Below are positions 15,931 to 24,939 of a stretch of DNA of 64,000 bases, piece by piece. Numbering within the stretch: position 1 is the stretch's first letter; each line of letters starts with the position of its first letter. The stretch spans positions 62,001 through 126,000 of the forward strand of contig NZ_JAMZDX010000009.1 in the NCBI RefSeq assembly GCF_024172095.1, written 5' to 3'. This DNA is from Kitasatospora cinereorecta. GTDB lineage: Bacteria; Actinomycetota; Actinomycetes; Streptomycetales; Streptomycetaceae. Below the pieces are notes generated by a model. That model was not told the DNA's origin and did not search any database. It saw only the letters and a list, made by a program, of their open reading frames with translations. A program made the position numbers and the translations under genes.

Positions 15931-17304
15931 ATGATTCGGAGGAATTCCGCACCCGCGACCGACGGCGAGCCGACGGTCGGTCAGGAGGCGCTCTGGCTGC
16001 TCCAGAATCTCGCACCGGACTGCGCCGCCTACAACGTGACCGCCGCCCTGCGGCTGCACTTCCCGGTCGACGCCGACCTGCTGGAGGCGGCCGTCCGCGC
16101 GACGGCGAGCGGCCACCGGCTGCTCGACGCGGTCTTCGCCTGCGACCCGGACGGCCGGCTGCGCCGGCGCCCCGGGAACGCGGCCACCGCACCCGGCCTG
16201 TTCGAACGGCACGAGCCCGGCCTCGACGACGGCCCGGAGCTGCGCGCCTACGCCCTGGAGCTGACCCGGCGTCCGTTCCGGCTCGACCGTGAGCCGCCGA
16301 TCCGGGCGGCGCTGCTGCGCCCCCGCACCGGCCCGGACATCCTGCTCGCCCAGGCCCACCACATCGTCGCCGACAACATCTCCCAGCTGCTGATCTGCCA
16401 GGAGATCCTCTCCCACTACGCGGCCCTGGCCGACGGCCGGCGCCACCCCACCCGGGACGACGGCGCGGCCTTCGACGCCTTCGCCCGGCGCGCTCGCGAA
16501 CACCTCGCCTCGCCGCGGGCCGAGCGCTCCGGCACCTACTGGCGGCGCGAACTGGCCGGCCTCACCGAGCACACCGCGCTCCCCGCCGACCTGCCGCGCC
16601 CGCCGCACTACCGCTACCAGGGCGCCGAACTCGACGTCGAGCTGGAGCCGGAGCTGACGGCCGACCTCGCCGAGGCGGTCGCGAGCCGCAACGTCACCAC
16701 CTTCGCCTACCTGCTCGCCGTTTTCGCCCTGCTGCTCCACCGGCACGGCGGGCAGCAGGACTTCCTGGTCGGCTACCCCGTCACCCAGCGCCGCGGCGAG
16801 GAGTTGCGCGAGGCGGTCGGCTACTTCGTCAACACCCTGCCGCTGCGGGTCCGGATCGGGCCCGAGGACTCCTTCGACACCCTGCTGGACACCGTGGCGG
16901 CCGGCCTGTGGCGCGCCCTGCTGCACCGCGAGCACCCGTTCGCGCTGCTGTCCCGGCAGACCGACCTGCCCCGCGACCCGGCCCGGCCCGGACCGCTGCC
17001 GGCGCTGTTCGTGTTCAACGAACCCGCCGAGGACGACCCGCTCGCGGCCGCCCTCGAACCCGGCCGCCGGATCGAGTACGCCGGCCTCACCGCCGAGGAG
17101 TACTACCTGCCGCAGCAGCAGGGCCAGTTCGAGCTGACCCTGCAGGTGACCCGGCGGTCCGCCACCACCCGGGCCACGCTGAAGTACAACACCTCGCTGT
17201 TCAGCCCGCACGCCGCGGCCCGCCTGGCCGAGGACTACCGCGCGCTGCTGCGCGCGGCGGTCGGCAACACCCTTCCCCCCACCTGTGCCGATCTCAGGAA
17301 GTGA
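15931..17304 (+). CDS. Free-standing NRPS condensation protein
   Basis: A 457-residue stand-alone C domain. HHIVADN (about residue 142) matches HHxxxDG with Asn for Gly; later core motifs VGYPVTQRRGEE, VGYFVNTLPLRVR and the C-terminal FEL...LKYNTSLF are present. It would join two carrier-bound (or one free) aminoacyl groups. It is the first gene of a three-gene operon with an ACP (10 bp away) and a SerRS-like ligase, so it probably uses that ACP as donor or acceptor. There is no ribosome binding site before ATG 15931, and a good GGAGGAA lies inside codons 3-5, so the start may be leaderless. Confidence 0.88.
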   Translation: MIRRNSAPATDGEPTVGQEALWLLQNLAPDCAAYNVTAALRLHFPVDADLLEAAVRATASGHRLLDAVFACDPDGRLRRRPGNAATAPGLFERHEPGLDDGPELRAYALELTRRPFRLDREPPIRAALLRPRTGPDILLAQAHHIVADNISQLLICQEILSHYAALADGRRHPTRDDGAAFDAFARRAREHLASPRAERSGTYWRRELAGLTEHTALPADLPRPPHYRYQGAELDVELEPELTADLAEAVASRNVTTFAYLLAVFALLLHRHGGQQDFLVGYPVTQRRGEELREAVGYFVNTLPLRVRIGPEDSFDTLLDTVAAGLWRALLHREHPFALLSRQTDLPRDPARPGPLPALFVFNEPAEDDPLAAALEPGRRIEYAGLTAEEYYLPQQQGQFELTLQVTRRSATTRATLKYNTSLFSPHAAARLAEDYRALLRAAVGNTLPPTCADLRK

Positions 17305-17314
17305 GAGTGGAGCG

Positions 17315-17629
17315 ATGGACACCACCGGCTTGGACACCACCGGCTTGGACACCACCGTCTTGAACACCACCGGCGTCGACACCGACCGGGCCGCCCGCAC
17401 CGCGCAGATCCGCGACGTCGCGGCCACCGTGTTCTCCGCCGACCCGGCCGCGATCGAGGCGGCCGGCGACTTCGAGCACGACCTGGACGCCGACTCGCTG
17501 CTCGCGGTCGAGTTCGTCGTGGAGCTGGAGAAGCTCTTCGGCGTCCCCCTGCACGTCAACCAGATCCCGCGGCTGATGGCCGGCCTGGACAGCGCCTACG
17601 AGGTGCTGGCCGAGACCGCCGGCTGGTGA
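17315..17629 (+). CDS. Acyl/aminoacyl carrier protein with N-terminal repeat
   Basis: A 104-residue carrier protein. The phosphopantetheine Ser is in LDADSLLAVEFVVELEKLFG, around residue 61. The first 22 residues are a TTGLD-type pentapeptide repeat not found in normal ACPs. It is followed directly by a SerRS-like amino acid:[carrier protein] ligase, the known pairing for this ligase family, so it is expected to carry glycine, alanine or a small amino acid. ATG 17315 has GAGTGGAG upstream. Confidence 0.88.
   Translation: MDTTGLDTTGLDTTVLNTTGVDTDRAARTAQIRDVAATVFSADPAAIEAAGDFEHDLDADSLLAVEFVVELEKLFGVPLHVNQIPRLMAGLDSAYEVLAETAGW
17318..17377 (+). repeat. 15-bp minisatellite in ACP gene
   Basis: Four tandem copies of gacaccaccggcttg: copies 1 and 2 are identical, copy 3 has one change, copy 4 is diverged. 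They encode DTTGL units at the ACP N-terminus. The near-identity suggests recent slippage expansion. Confidence 0.85.
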
Positions 17630-17680
17630 GCCGCGTTCCACCCTCCCGCCCGTCCCACTCGCAAGGAGCGTGACTGCCAC

Positions 17681-18511
17681 ATGTCCATCCCCAAGGCCGG
17701 CTGGGTGCTGCCCACCGGGGTCCCCGGGTTGATGAGCTTCACCCCGAAGTTCGAGTCGGTGCTGGCAGACCTCCAGCGCGTGCTGGGGGCCGCCGACCCG
17801 GCGGGCTCGCCCGGACCGACCTGGTACGCCCCGGTCGTCCCGCGCGCCGCCATCGACCGCGCCCAGTACGCCGACTCCTTCCCGCAGCTGCTCGGCACCG
17901 TGCACGCGATGCCGACCGACCCGGCCGCCGAGGCGCCGGAGCCGGGCGAGCGCAGCGAGACCGACGTGGTGCTGGCCCCGGCGGTCTGCTACGGCGTCTA
18001 TCCGCAGATCGCCGACCGCACCATCGAGCACGCGCTGCAGTTCGACGCCGTCGGCCACTGCTACCGGCACGAGGCGACCAGCGAGTGGGGCCGCTTCCGG
18101 TCCTTCCGGATGCGCGAGTTCGTGGTGGTCGGCGGCGCCGACGAGGTCTGGCAGTGGCGGGACGGCTGGATCGCCCGGACCGAGGAGCTGTTCGCGCGGC
18201 TCGGCCTGAAGGTCTCCGTGGTGCCGGCCAGCGACCCGTTCTTCGGCCCCGGCGACCGGTTCATGCGCACCAGCCAGCTCCAGCAGAGCCTGAAGTTCGA
18301 GTTCGTCGCCCCGCTGTACGAGGGCGACCCCGGCACGGCGATCGCCTCCGCCAACTGCCACAAGGAGCACCTGGGCGAGCGGTTCGGGATCGACTTCGCC
18401 GGCCGGGGCCCGGCGCACAGCTCCTGCACGGCCTTCGGCCTGGAGCGGACCGTCGCCGCCCTGATCCACGCCCATGGCGACGACCTCGCCGACTGGCCGG
18501 CGTTCGACTGA
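17681..18511 (+). CDS. SerRS-like amino acid:[carrier protein] ligase
   Basis: A 276-residue class II aminoacyl-tRNA-synthetase core without the tRNA-binding arm. Zinc-ligand counterparts of the atypical SerRS family are visible: Cys103 (LAPAVCYGVYP), Glu146 (FRMREFVVVGG) and Cys249 (AHSSCTAFGLER, which is also motif 3). FDAVGHCYRHEA is motif 2. Known homologues from Bradyrhizobium and relatives activate glycine or alanine with ATP and load a small carrier protein instead of tRNA. The linked ACP and C domain support this. AAGGAG precedes ATG 17681. A bifunctional or tRNA role is unlikely. Confidence 0.88.
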   Translation: MSIPKAGWVLPTGVPGLMSFTPKFESVLADLQRVLGAADPAGSPGPTWYAPVVPRAAIDRAQYADSFPQLLGTVHAMPTDPAAEAPEPGERSETDVVLAPAVCYGVYPQIADRTIEHALQFDAVGHCYRHEATSEWGRFRSFRMREFVVVGGADEVWQWRDGWIARTEELFARLGLKVSVVPASDPFFGPGDRFMRTSQLQQSLKFEFVAPLYEGDPGTAIASANCHKEHLGERFGIDFAGRGPAHSSCTAFGLERTVAALIHAHGDDLADWPAFD

Positions 18512-18532
18512 GAACGACCGACCGGAAGGGCC

Positions 18533-18576
18533 GGGCCCGGCGCCCCAGCGGAGGATCCCGCTCAGGCGCCGGGCCC
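18533..18576. terminator. Bidirectional terminator hairpin
   Basis: GGGCCCGGCGCC at 18533-18544 pairs perfectly with GGCGCCGGGCCC at 18565-18576, with an inner AGCGG/CCGCT stem. It lies between convergent genes and includes the regulator's stop codon. Confidence 0.75.
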
Positions 18577-19878
18577 CGGTGTCGTGGGGGCGGTGCGCAG
18601 TCGGCGCACCACGTCCGCCACGAACGGGGCGAGCCGGTAGTGGTAGTGGTGGGCCGGGTCGGGCAGCAGCAGCGAGGTGTCCAGCAGGTCGGAGACCAGG
18701 GTCAGCGGGTTCGGTGCGCTGCCGCGTCCCAGCCGGTCGTACTCGGCGGTGATCTCGTCCAGCACGAAGCGGCGTGAGGGCAGTGCCGCGATCCGCTCCA
18801 GCAGCAGCCGGTGGTCGGCGCTGAGCAGTTCCACGCTCCACAGGATCGAGTCGCTCACCGAGCGCTGGTGGCGCAGCAGCGCGTGGTCGTTGGACCACAG
18901 CATCTCCGGCGTCGGCCCGTAACTGAGCATCAGCCGGATCGGGATGGCCCGCAGGCACTCGGCGGCGAACTCGATGTAGCGCGGCAGTCCGCCGAGCCGC
19001 CGGCACAGCTCGGCGACCAGGGGCAGGTCCTTCTCCAGCTCGGCCGCGGCCGGGCAGTCGGCGCCGACGTGGCGCAGGAACAGCGCCACCGCGGGCGAGG
19101 CGGCGGCCGGTTCGCCCGCGGCGGCGTCCAGGGGCAGCGGCTGGATCTCCCGGTTGGCGCCGATCCGCTCGGTCAGCCGGCGGCGCGCGGTGACCAGGAC
19201 GTGCAGGCCGGGGAAGCCGGCGTGCAGCTCCCGGACGGCCGCCATCGCCCCGGCCGGTAGGTGCTCGGCGTTGTCGAGCACCAGCAGCAGGTGCAGGTCG
19301 GCGCCGTCCCCGCCGGGCCGGTCCGCGGTGCGGCCGCGGCCCAGCTGCCGGTGCACCCGCTGCAGGACGGCGGCGGTCTGCTCCGTCCCGGTGTCGCGTT
19401 CGGCGGGCAGGTCGCCGAGTTCAACCACCTCCACGCCGTCGCGGAAGAAGTGGCCGACCTCGGCGGCGACGCTGAGCGCCATCCGGGTCTTGCCGACCCC
19501 GCCGGGGCCCAGGAAGGTGGTCAGCCGGTTGGTGCGGACGGTCTGGACGAGCTGCTGGTGGAAGGAGGGGCTGCCCATCAGGGCGCTGGTGGGGGCCGGG
19601 ACACCGCGCCAGGGCGGCTGGTCGGGTCTCTCCCCGCCGCCCCGCGGCCCCTCCGCCACCCCGAGCGCGCTGACCAGCAGGTCCACCGAGGAGCGCCGCG
19701 GGTTCTGCACCCGGCCGAGCTCCAGGTTGCGGATGGTGCGCACGCTCAGGCCGGAGTACTCGGCGAGCTCCTCCTGGGTCCAGCCGCGCTGGATGCGCAG
19801 GGCGGCGATCCGCCGGGAGCTCCAGGCGGGCGGCGGCCCGCCGAGCAGGGCGTGCGCGTCGGTGTAGTCGAGCGTCAT
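18562..19878 (-). CDS. XRE helix-turn-helix / NB-ARC transcriptional regulator
   Basis: A 438-residue regulator. Residues about 20-75 form an XRE-type HTH (LRIQRGWTQEELAEYSGLSVRTIRNLE read across the two helices). Residues about 105-330 are an AfsR-like NTPase: Walker A LGPGGVGKTRMAL, Walker B LLLVLDNAEHL, then VTARRRL. No tetratricopeptide tail follows. The architecture is common in streptomycete secondary-metabolite clusters. Its ATG overlaps the ABC transporter stop by four bases, so it is translationally coupled to the exporter and probably senses and controls export or the pathway. Confidence 0.85.
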   Translation of the reverse strand: MTLDYTDAHALLGGPPPAWSSRRIAALRIQRGWTQEELAEYSGLSVRTIRNLELGRVQNPRRSSVDLLVSALGVAEGPRGGGERPDQPPWRGVPAPTSALMGSPSFHQQLVQTVRTNRLTTFLGPGGVGKTRMALSVAAEVGHFFRDGVEVVELGDLPAERDTGTEQTAAVLQRVHRQLGRGRTADRPGGDGADLHLLLVLDNAEHLPAGAMAAVRELHAGFPGLHVLVTARRRLTERIGANREIQPLPLDAAAGEPAAASPAVALFLRHVGADCPAAAELEKDLPLVAELCRRLGGLPRYIEFAAECLRAIPIRLMLSYGPTPEMLWSNDHALLRHQRSVSDSILWSVELLSADHRLLLERIAALPSRRFVLDEITAEYDRLGRGSAPNPLTLVSDLLDTSLLLPDPAHHYHYRLAPFVADVVRRLRTAPTTPGPGA

Positions 19879-21665
19879 CGGTACCCCCTGGATTGAAGTT
19901 CGAACAGCTCGGCGTAGAGCCCGCCCGCGGCCATCAGGTCCTGGTGGCTGCCCTGCTCCCTGATCCGGCCGCCGTCCAGCACGATGATCAGGTCGGCCAT
20001 GCCCACGGTGGAGAACCGGTGGGAGACCAGGAGGGTGACGGTGCTGCGCTGCCGGCCGGTGCGGGCGGCGGCGGCGAAGCGCTCGAACAACGCGTTCTCG
20101 GTGTGGGCGTCCAGTGCGGCGGTCGGCTCGTCGAAGACGGTGAGCAGCGGCTCGGTGCGCATCAGACCGCGGGCCAGCGCCAGGCGCTGCCACTGCCCGC
20201 CGGAGAGTTCCGCGCCGTCGTCCCAGCGGGCGCCGAGCCGGGTGTCCAGGCCGTCGGGGAGCTTGTCGACCACGCCGGCGGCGTCCCCCCGCTCCAGCGC
20301 GGCGCCCACGGCCGCCCGGTCCGCCAGGTGCGGCAGGTCGCCCACGCCGACGGTCTCCAGCACCGAGAACTCCAGCCGGGCGTGGTCCTGGAAGGCGCCC
20401 GAACAGCGGGCCCGCCACTGCTCGGTGTCGCACTCCGCGAGGTCCACCCCGTCGACCAGGATCCGGCCGGCGGTGGGGCGGTAGAAGCCGCAGAGCAGCT
20501 TGATCAGGGTGGTCTTGCCGGCGCCGTTGTCGCCGACCAGGGCGACCACCGCGCCCGGCGGCAGGTGCAGGTCGACGCCGTCCAGCACGCCGCGGCCGTC
20601 CTCCGCGCCCGGGTAGCCGAAGCCGACGCCGCGCAGCTCGATGCCCTTCGCCAGGGCGGCGGGCAGGACGGCCGGCCGCTCCGGGGTACGGCGCTCACCG
20701 GCCACGTACTCCTGCAGCCACACCAGCCGGCGGCCGACCTTCAGCACCGTCAGGAAGTAGGTGCCGTACCGGACCGCGGTGCCGACGGTGGAACTCAGCT
20801 GGGCGGCCAGGCCCAGCACCAGGACGACGTCGCCGGCGGTGGCCTGGTGGTGCACCGCGCGCAGCAGGACCAGGGCGATCGCGGCCAGGTACCCGCCGGC
20901 GGTGACCACCGCGTCGACCGCCTGGAGGGCGGCGCCGCGGCGGCTGGCGCGGTTGCGCCGCCCGACCACCGCGCCGGCCGCCGTACGGTGCCGGTCGCCG
21001 ATCAGCCCGGTGAGGCCGTAGACGCGCAGCTCGCCCGCGGCCGCGGTGGAGGTGCCCAGCTCGAACAGGTGCCGGCGCAGCCGCTCGGGCTCGCTGGTGG
21101 CCTCCTGGGCCCGGACCGCGACGTCGCGGCTGAGCTTGCCGAGCCAGAACGAGACCACGGCGAGCACCGGCAGGCAGAGCAGCAGCGGGTCGACCCGGGC
21201 CAGCAGGACGGCGGTCACCGCCAGGGTCGCGCCGACCCGCAGCACACCGGCGGTCGCGTTCACCATGCCGGAGAGCTGGCCCTGCTGCTCGCGGATCCGC
21301 TGCACCTGGTCCAGGTACTCGGGGTGCTCGTAGTGGGTGAGCCCCTCGGCGCCGCCGATCAGGCGCATCAGCCGGCGGCCGGCCGCCGCCTGGGCCCGCT
21401 CCTGGACGGTGAACAGGCAGTGCACGTAGTAGAAGACGGAGGCCAGCGCGGCGCCGACGGTCAGGCCGAGCAGCACGGCCGAGCCGAGCCCGATCCGCAG
21501 GTCGCCGGAGACCGCCGCGTCCACGATCAGCTTGGCGCCGAGGCCGCCGATCGGCACCGAGATCTCGAACATGATCCCGGTGAGGAACTGCATGGTGGCG
21601 TGCCAGGGGGCCGCGCCGAAGCCGATCCGCATCAGCTCCCGGAACGCCTGGAAGGTCTTACGCAT
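19875..21665 (-). CDS. ABC exporter half-transporter (TMD-NBD), subunit 1
   Basis: A 596-residue fused ABC exporter. Membrane helices fill residues about 15-310. The ATPase domain has Walker A GDNGAGKTTLIKLL, signature LSGGQWQRLALARG, Walker B TVFDEPTAALD and the H-loop LVSHRFSTV. It overlaps the next-upstream ABC gene by eight bases; the pair should form a heterodimer. Probable role: export of the cluster product or self-resistance. Confidence 0.9.
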   Translation of the reverse strand: MRKTFQAFRELMRIGFGAAPWHATMQFLTGIMFEISVPIGGLGAKLIVDAAVSGDLRIGLGSAVLLGLTVGAALASVFYYVHCLFTVQERAQAAAGRRLMRLIGGAEGLTHYEHPEYLDQVQRIREQQGQLSGMVNATAGVLRVGATLAVTAVLLARVDPLLLCLPVLAVVSFWLGKLSRDVAVRAQEATSEPERLRRHLFELGTSTAAAGELRVYGLTGLIGDRHRTAAGAVVGRRNRASRRGAALQAVDAVVTAGGYLAAIALVLLRAVHHQATAGDVVLVLGLAAQLSSTVGTAVRYGTYFLTVLKVGRRLVWLQEYVAGERRTPERPAVLPAALAKGIELRGVGFGYPGAEDGRGVLDGVDLHLPPGAVVALVGDNGAGKTTLIKLLCGFYRPTAGRILVDGVDLAECDTEQWRARCSGAFQDHARLEFSVLETVGVGDLPHLADRAAVGAALERGDAAGVVDKLPDGLDTRLGARWDDGAELSGGQWQRLALARGLMRTEPLLTVFDEPTAALDAHTENALFERFAAAARTGRQRSTVTLLVSHRFSTVGMADLIIVLDGGRIREQGSHQDLMAAGGLYAELFELQSRGYR

Positions 21666-23592
21666 GGCCCGCCTCCGCAGCAGCCCGAAGTCCCGCGCCC
21701 GCCGCCGACCCCTGCCGGGGTTCGACGAAGCGGGCCGCCTGAAGGTCGAACATCTCCGCGTACCGGCCGCGCCGGGCCAGCAGCTCCTCGTGCCCGCCGT
21801 CCTCGACCACCGCGCCGTCCTCCAGCACGACGATGCGCTCGGCCCGGCGGACCGTGGAGAAGCGGTGCGAGATCAGGATGGTGGTCAGCCCCGCGGTCAA
21901 CTCCAGGAAGCGGTCGTAGATCTCCGCCTCGGCCCGGACATCGAGCGCCGCGGTCGGCTCGTCCAGGATCAGCACCCGGGCGCCGGCGTCCACCGCGAAC
22001 AGGGCCCGGGCCAGCGCGATCCGCTGCCACTGGCCGCCGGACAGGTCGGTGCCGCCGGTGTACTCCGGTGACAGCACGGTGTCCCAGCCGTCGGCCAGGC
22101 CCTCGATCAGCGGCAGCGCGCCCGCCCGGTGGGCCGCCTCGCGCAGCCGCTCCCGGTCGCCGGCGTACCGCGGCGCGCCCATCGCGATGTTCTCCGCCGC
22201 GCTCAGGTGGTAGCGGGCGAAGTCCTGGAAGAGCACGCCGATCCGCTCGCGCCAGGCGGCCTGGTCGAGGCCGGCGAGGTCGTGCCCGTCCACCCGGATG
22301 GTGCCCGCGGTCGGGACGTGCAGGCCGCACACCAGCTTGACCAGCGAGCTCTTGCCGGCGCCGTTCTCGCCCACGATGGCGAGCGAGCGGCCGGCCTCGA
22401 TGGTCAGGTCCACCCCGCGCAGCGCCTCGCGCTCCGTCCCGGGGTAGCGGAAGCGGACCTGCTCCAGGGTGATCCGCCCGGCCGGGAAGGCGGCCGGCAG
22501 CTCGGCCGGCAGCTCGGCCGGGGGACCGGCGGGCCGCGCGGTCACCGAACCCTCCAGGTGCGCGTCCAGGCCGAGGACCCGGGGGACGGCCGCGCCGGCG
22601 AAGGACAGGTAGGCGTTGTTGTCGTCGAACGCCGTGTAGTTGTTGGCCAGCGCCAGCGCCTGGGTGTAGACCGCGACCCAGCCGAGGCCGATGTCGTGGT
22701 GCACGGCGGCCCAGGCGAGCGCCGCGTACGAGACCAGGTTGACCAGGGCGACCGAGCCGGTGGCGCCGAGCACGACCCGCACCCGCGGCCGGCGCTCGCG
22801 CCAGACTGGTTCGGTCGCCTCCCGCCAGGCCCCGTCGAAGCGGCCGAGCAGCCAGTCCAGCAGGCCCCAGAGGCGGACCTCCTTGGCCGCGCCGCGGGTC
22901 AGCACCAGGTCGCGCAGGTACTCGGCGTGCCGCAGCGCGCCGCCGCGGCCCTGGCCGACCTCGCCGACCCGGAAGTACTCGCGCTGCATGAAGTGCACCA
23001 CCACCGGCCAGGTGAGCAGCCACAGCAGCCCCACCCACCAGTGGAAGGCGAGCAGGGCGAGCGCCGCCGCGACGGCGCGCAGCCAGGCCGGCAGCACCGC
23101 CGCGAGGGCGGCGACCGCCTGGCTCGGCCGGTCGGTCTCGGTCATGCCGAGGCCGCGTACCACCCGCAGGGCGTCGAGCACCTCGGGATCGGTCAGGTGG
23201 GCGGTGCCCTCGGGGCGGCCGACGGCCGCCATCACCCGCTGCTGGAGCTCGCGGTCCACCTCGCGGCCGAGGGTCTCGCCGAGCATCGCCAGGACGGGGG
23301 AGAGGGTCTGCTGGGCCATCACCAGCACGCCGGCCACGGCCAGCAGGGTCAGGGTGCGGTGCCCGGCCGGGGAGGCCAGGCCCGCGTCGAGGGTCGCCCG
23401 GATCGAGCCGATCAGCAGGCCGGCGACCACGGCGACGCCCACCGGCAGCACCGCAGCCGCCAGGACGCCGCTCAGGCCGAGGACGGTCTTGGTCCGGCTG
23501 ACCTGCGGGAGCAGGCGCAGCAGACTGAGGATCCCCTGGAGCGTCGGCGAGATTTTCGGCCGTCGGCTCAGGGGGACACGCAGGAGGGGCAT
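21658..23592 (-). CDS. ABC exporter half-transporter (TMD-NBD), subunit 2
   Basis: A 644-residue ABC exporter half. Membrane helices are at residues about 35-330; Walker A GENGAGKSSLVKLV, signature LSGGQWQRIALARA, Walker B LILDEPTAALD and H-loop LISHRFSTV are complete. A short LPAELPAAF repeat precedes the ATPase domain. AGGAAGAG lies upstream of ATG 23592. Both ATP sites of the predicted heterodimer look canonical. Partner of the 19875-21665 product. Confidence 0.9.
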   Translation of the reverse strand: MPLLRVPLSRRPKISPTLQGILSLLRLLPQVSRTKTVLGLSGVLAAAVLPVGVAVVAGLLIGSIRATLDAGLASPAGHRTLTLLAVAGVLVMAQQTLSPVLAMLGETLGREVDRELQQRVMAAVGRPEGTAHLTDPEVLDALRVVRGLGMTETDRPSQAVAALAAVLPAWLRAVAAALALLAFHWWVGLLWLLTWPVVVHFMQREYFRVGEVGQGRGGALRHAEYLRDLVLTRGAAKEVRLWGLLDWLLGRFDGAWREATEPVWRERRPRVRVVLGATGSVALVNLVSYAALAWAAVHHDIGLGWVAVYTQALALANNYTAFDDNNAYLSFAGAAVPRVLGLDAHLEGSVTARPAGPPAELPAELPAAFPAGRITLEQVRFRYPGTEREALRGVDLTIEAGRSLAIVGENGAGKSSLVKLVCGLHVPTAGTIRVDGHDLAGLDQAAWRERIGVLFQDFARYHLSAAENIAMGAPRYAGDRERLREAAHRAGALPLIEGLADGWDTVLSPEYTGGTDLSGGQWQRIALARALFAVDAGARVLILDEPTAALDVRAEAEIYDRFLELTAGLTTILISHRFSTVRRAERIVVLEDGAVVEDGGHEELLARRGRYAEMFDLQAARFVEPRQGSAAGAGLRAAAEAGHA

Positions 23593-23735
23593 GGGTGGGC
23601 ACTCTTCCTGTGACGGAGGATTGTCTCGCCGCTGTATCCAGCCCCGAAGCTAGGATCGTCCGGTTCGGAGTCGGTATGCCGGCGGTATGGTTCCGCTTGT
23701 CTCCGACGCCGGGCCGCCGGTTCCGACGGCTGCCG

Positions 23736-24719
23736 TCAGGTCAGGACGGGCCCGTCGCCGGGGCGGTGGCCGCGGCTGCGGCGGTGGTCCAGGTGGACGA
23801 AGACCCGGTGCAGCCAGCGGTCGGTGCCGTCGTAGCGCGGCGAGAAGGCCACCCGGCCGTGCACCACCAGCCGGTTGTCGACGAAGATCATGTCCCCGGG
23901 CCGGAGCACCACGTCCTGGCGGACCGCGCTCAGCGCCTCGCGCAGCTCCACCAGGGCCTTCTCGGCGGTGTTGTCCAGGGCGCGGGTGGCGTGGAAGTCC
24001 ACGCAGATGTCCGGGTCCTCGGGGGCGCCGGTGAGCACCGGCAGCGGGCTGGACAGCTCGGCGGTGCGGAAGGACGGTGGCGCCTCGGTGACGAAGCGGT
24101 CCTCCTGGAGGACCGTCAGGGTGGCCGCATCGAGCAGCGGGCGGGCCCGCCGGATCGAGGCGACCTGGGTGCCGACCTGGTCCTCGTGCGCGGGGCGCAG
24201 GCACAGCAGCCCGACGAAGTCCGGCCGGTGCGGGTGGAAGGCGTTCTCGGTGTGGAACTCCAGCTGCACCGAGCCGCCGTTGCTCTGCGAACCGGCGAGC
24301 GTCGGCACCGGGACGACGTTCTGCACCAGCGCGCCGTGCTTCTCGTCCCGGTAGGCGATCACCGTCCCCAGCTCGCAGCCGAGCAGCACCGCCAGCGCGG
24401 CCGGCACCGTCGCCCCGCGCTCCACCGAGTCCGGCACGGTCGGGGTGGCCGGCAGCAGCTCGGGCGCCACCGGAAGGTTGGTCACGGTCAGGGTGCCGTC
24501 GGGGCCCGCGTCGTGGCGGAACGCCCGGACCGTACGGCTCAGCCGGGCGGGCAGCCGACAGCTCTCCGCCCGGGCCCGGGCCTGCCAGCCGGTGTCGTCC
24601 ACCAGGCCCGCGCCGGCGCGGGTCAGGGTGCGGGCCAGGGCCTCCAGTTCGCCCCGTTCCCGCCCGTCGAGTTCGAGTACGGAGATTCCTCCGGCGTGGT
24701 CGGTTTTCGTGCTCGCCAT
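23736..24719 (-). CDS. Fe(II)/2-oxoglutarate amino acid beta-hydroxylase (VioC/AsnO-like)
   Basis: A 327-residue clavaminate-synthase-like oxygenase. The iron triad is His/Glu in LEFHTENAFHPHRPDF (about residue 165) and the distal His in VVHGRVAF (about residue 293); the 2-oxoglutarate Arg is in RWLHRVFVHL. The HTENAFH and LCLRP segments resemble VioC (Arg C3), AsnO (Asn C3) and related amino acid beta-hydroxylases. A free amino acid such as beta-ureidoalanine, Asn or Arg, or a carrier-bound one, could be the substrate. It is divergent from the PCP-TE gene and shares promoter region B. Confidence 0.85.
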   Translation of the reverse strand: MASTKTDHAGGISVLELDGRERGELEALARTLTRAGAGLVDDTGWQARARAESCRLPARLSRTVRAFRHDAGPDGTLTVTNLPVAPELLPATPTVPDSVERGATVPAALAVLLGCELGTVIAYRDEKHGALVQNVVPVPTLAGSQSNGGSVQLEFHTENAFHPHRPDFVGLLCLRPAHEDQVGTQVASIRRARPLLDAATLTVLQEDRFVTEAPPSFRTAELSSPLPVLTGAPEDPDICVDFHATRALDNTAEKALVELREALSAVRQDVVLRPGDMIFVDNRLVVHGRVAFSPRYDGTDRWLHRVFVHLDHRRSRGHRPGDGPVLT

Positions 24720-24810
24720 CGTTGAGGTCACGCCTGCCACTCCTCGTCCGAAATGCTCGTGGCGATTGCGCGAATCGCCGTCACGACCGGTGGCGATTCT
24801 TTCCGTAGGC

Positions 24811-24877
24811 CAGGCAAACCTTCCAGGCAGCGGACCGGCAACTGCCGCCGGACAACTTGCCTGCCGGATGCCTGTCC
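24811..24877. promoter_or_regulatory. Repeat-type operator in divergent promoter region B
   Basis: CAGGCAA at 24811, GGCA units at 24813, 24826 and 24837, and GGCAGGCAAGTTGTC read on the minus strand from 24865 to 24851. The last matches the 15-base elements of regions A and C at 12 or 13 positions. It lies between starts 24719 (minus) and 24940 (plus). Confidence 0.65.
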
Positions 24878-24939
24878 CGCGGGAGGCCCCGGAATCCAAG
24901 CTTTCCGACAAGCGCGATTCAAGGGACGGAGCCACGGCG

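Noticed and set aside
17681..18511. A normal seryl-tRNA synthetase
   Set aside because: The N-terminal coiled-coil tRNA-binding arm is absent and the protein is only 276 residues, with a partner ACP.
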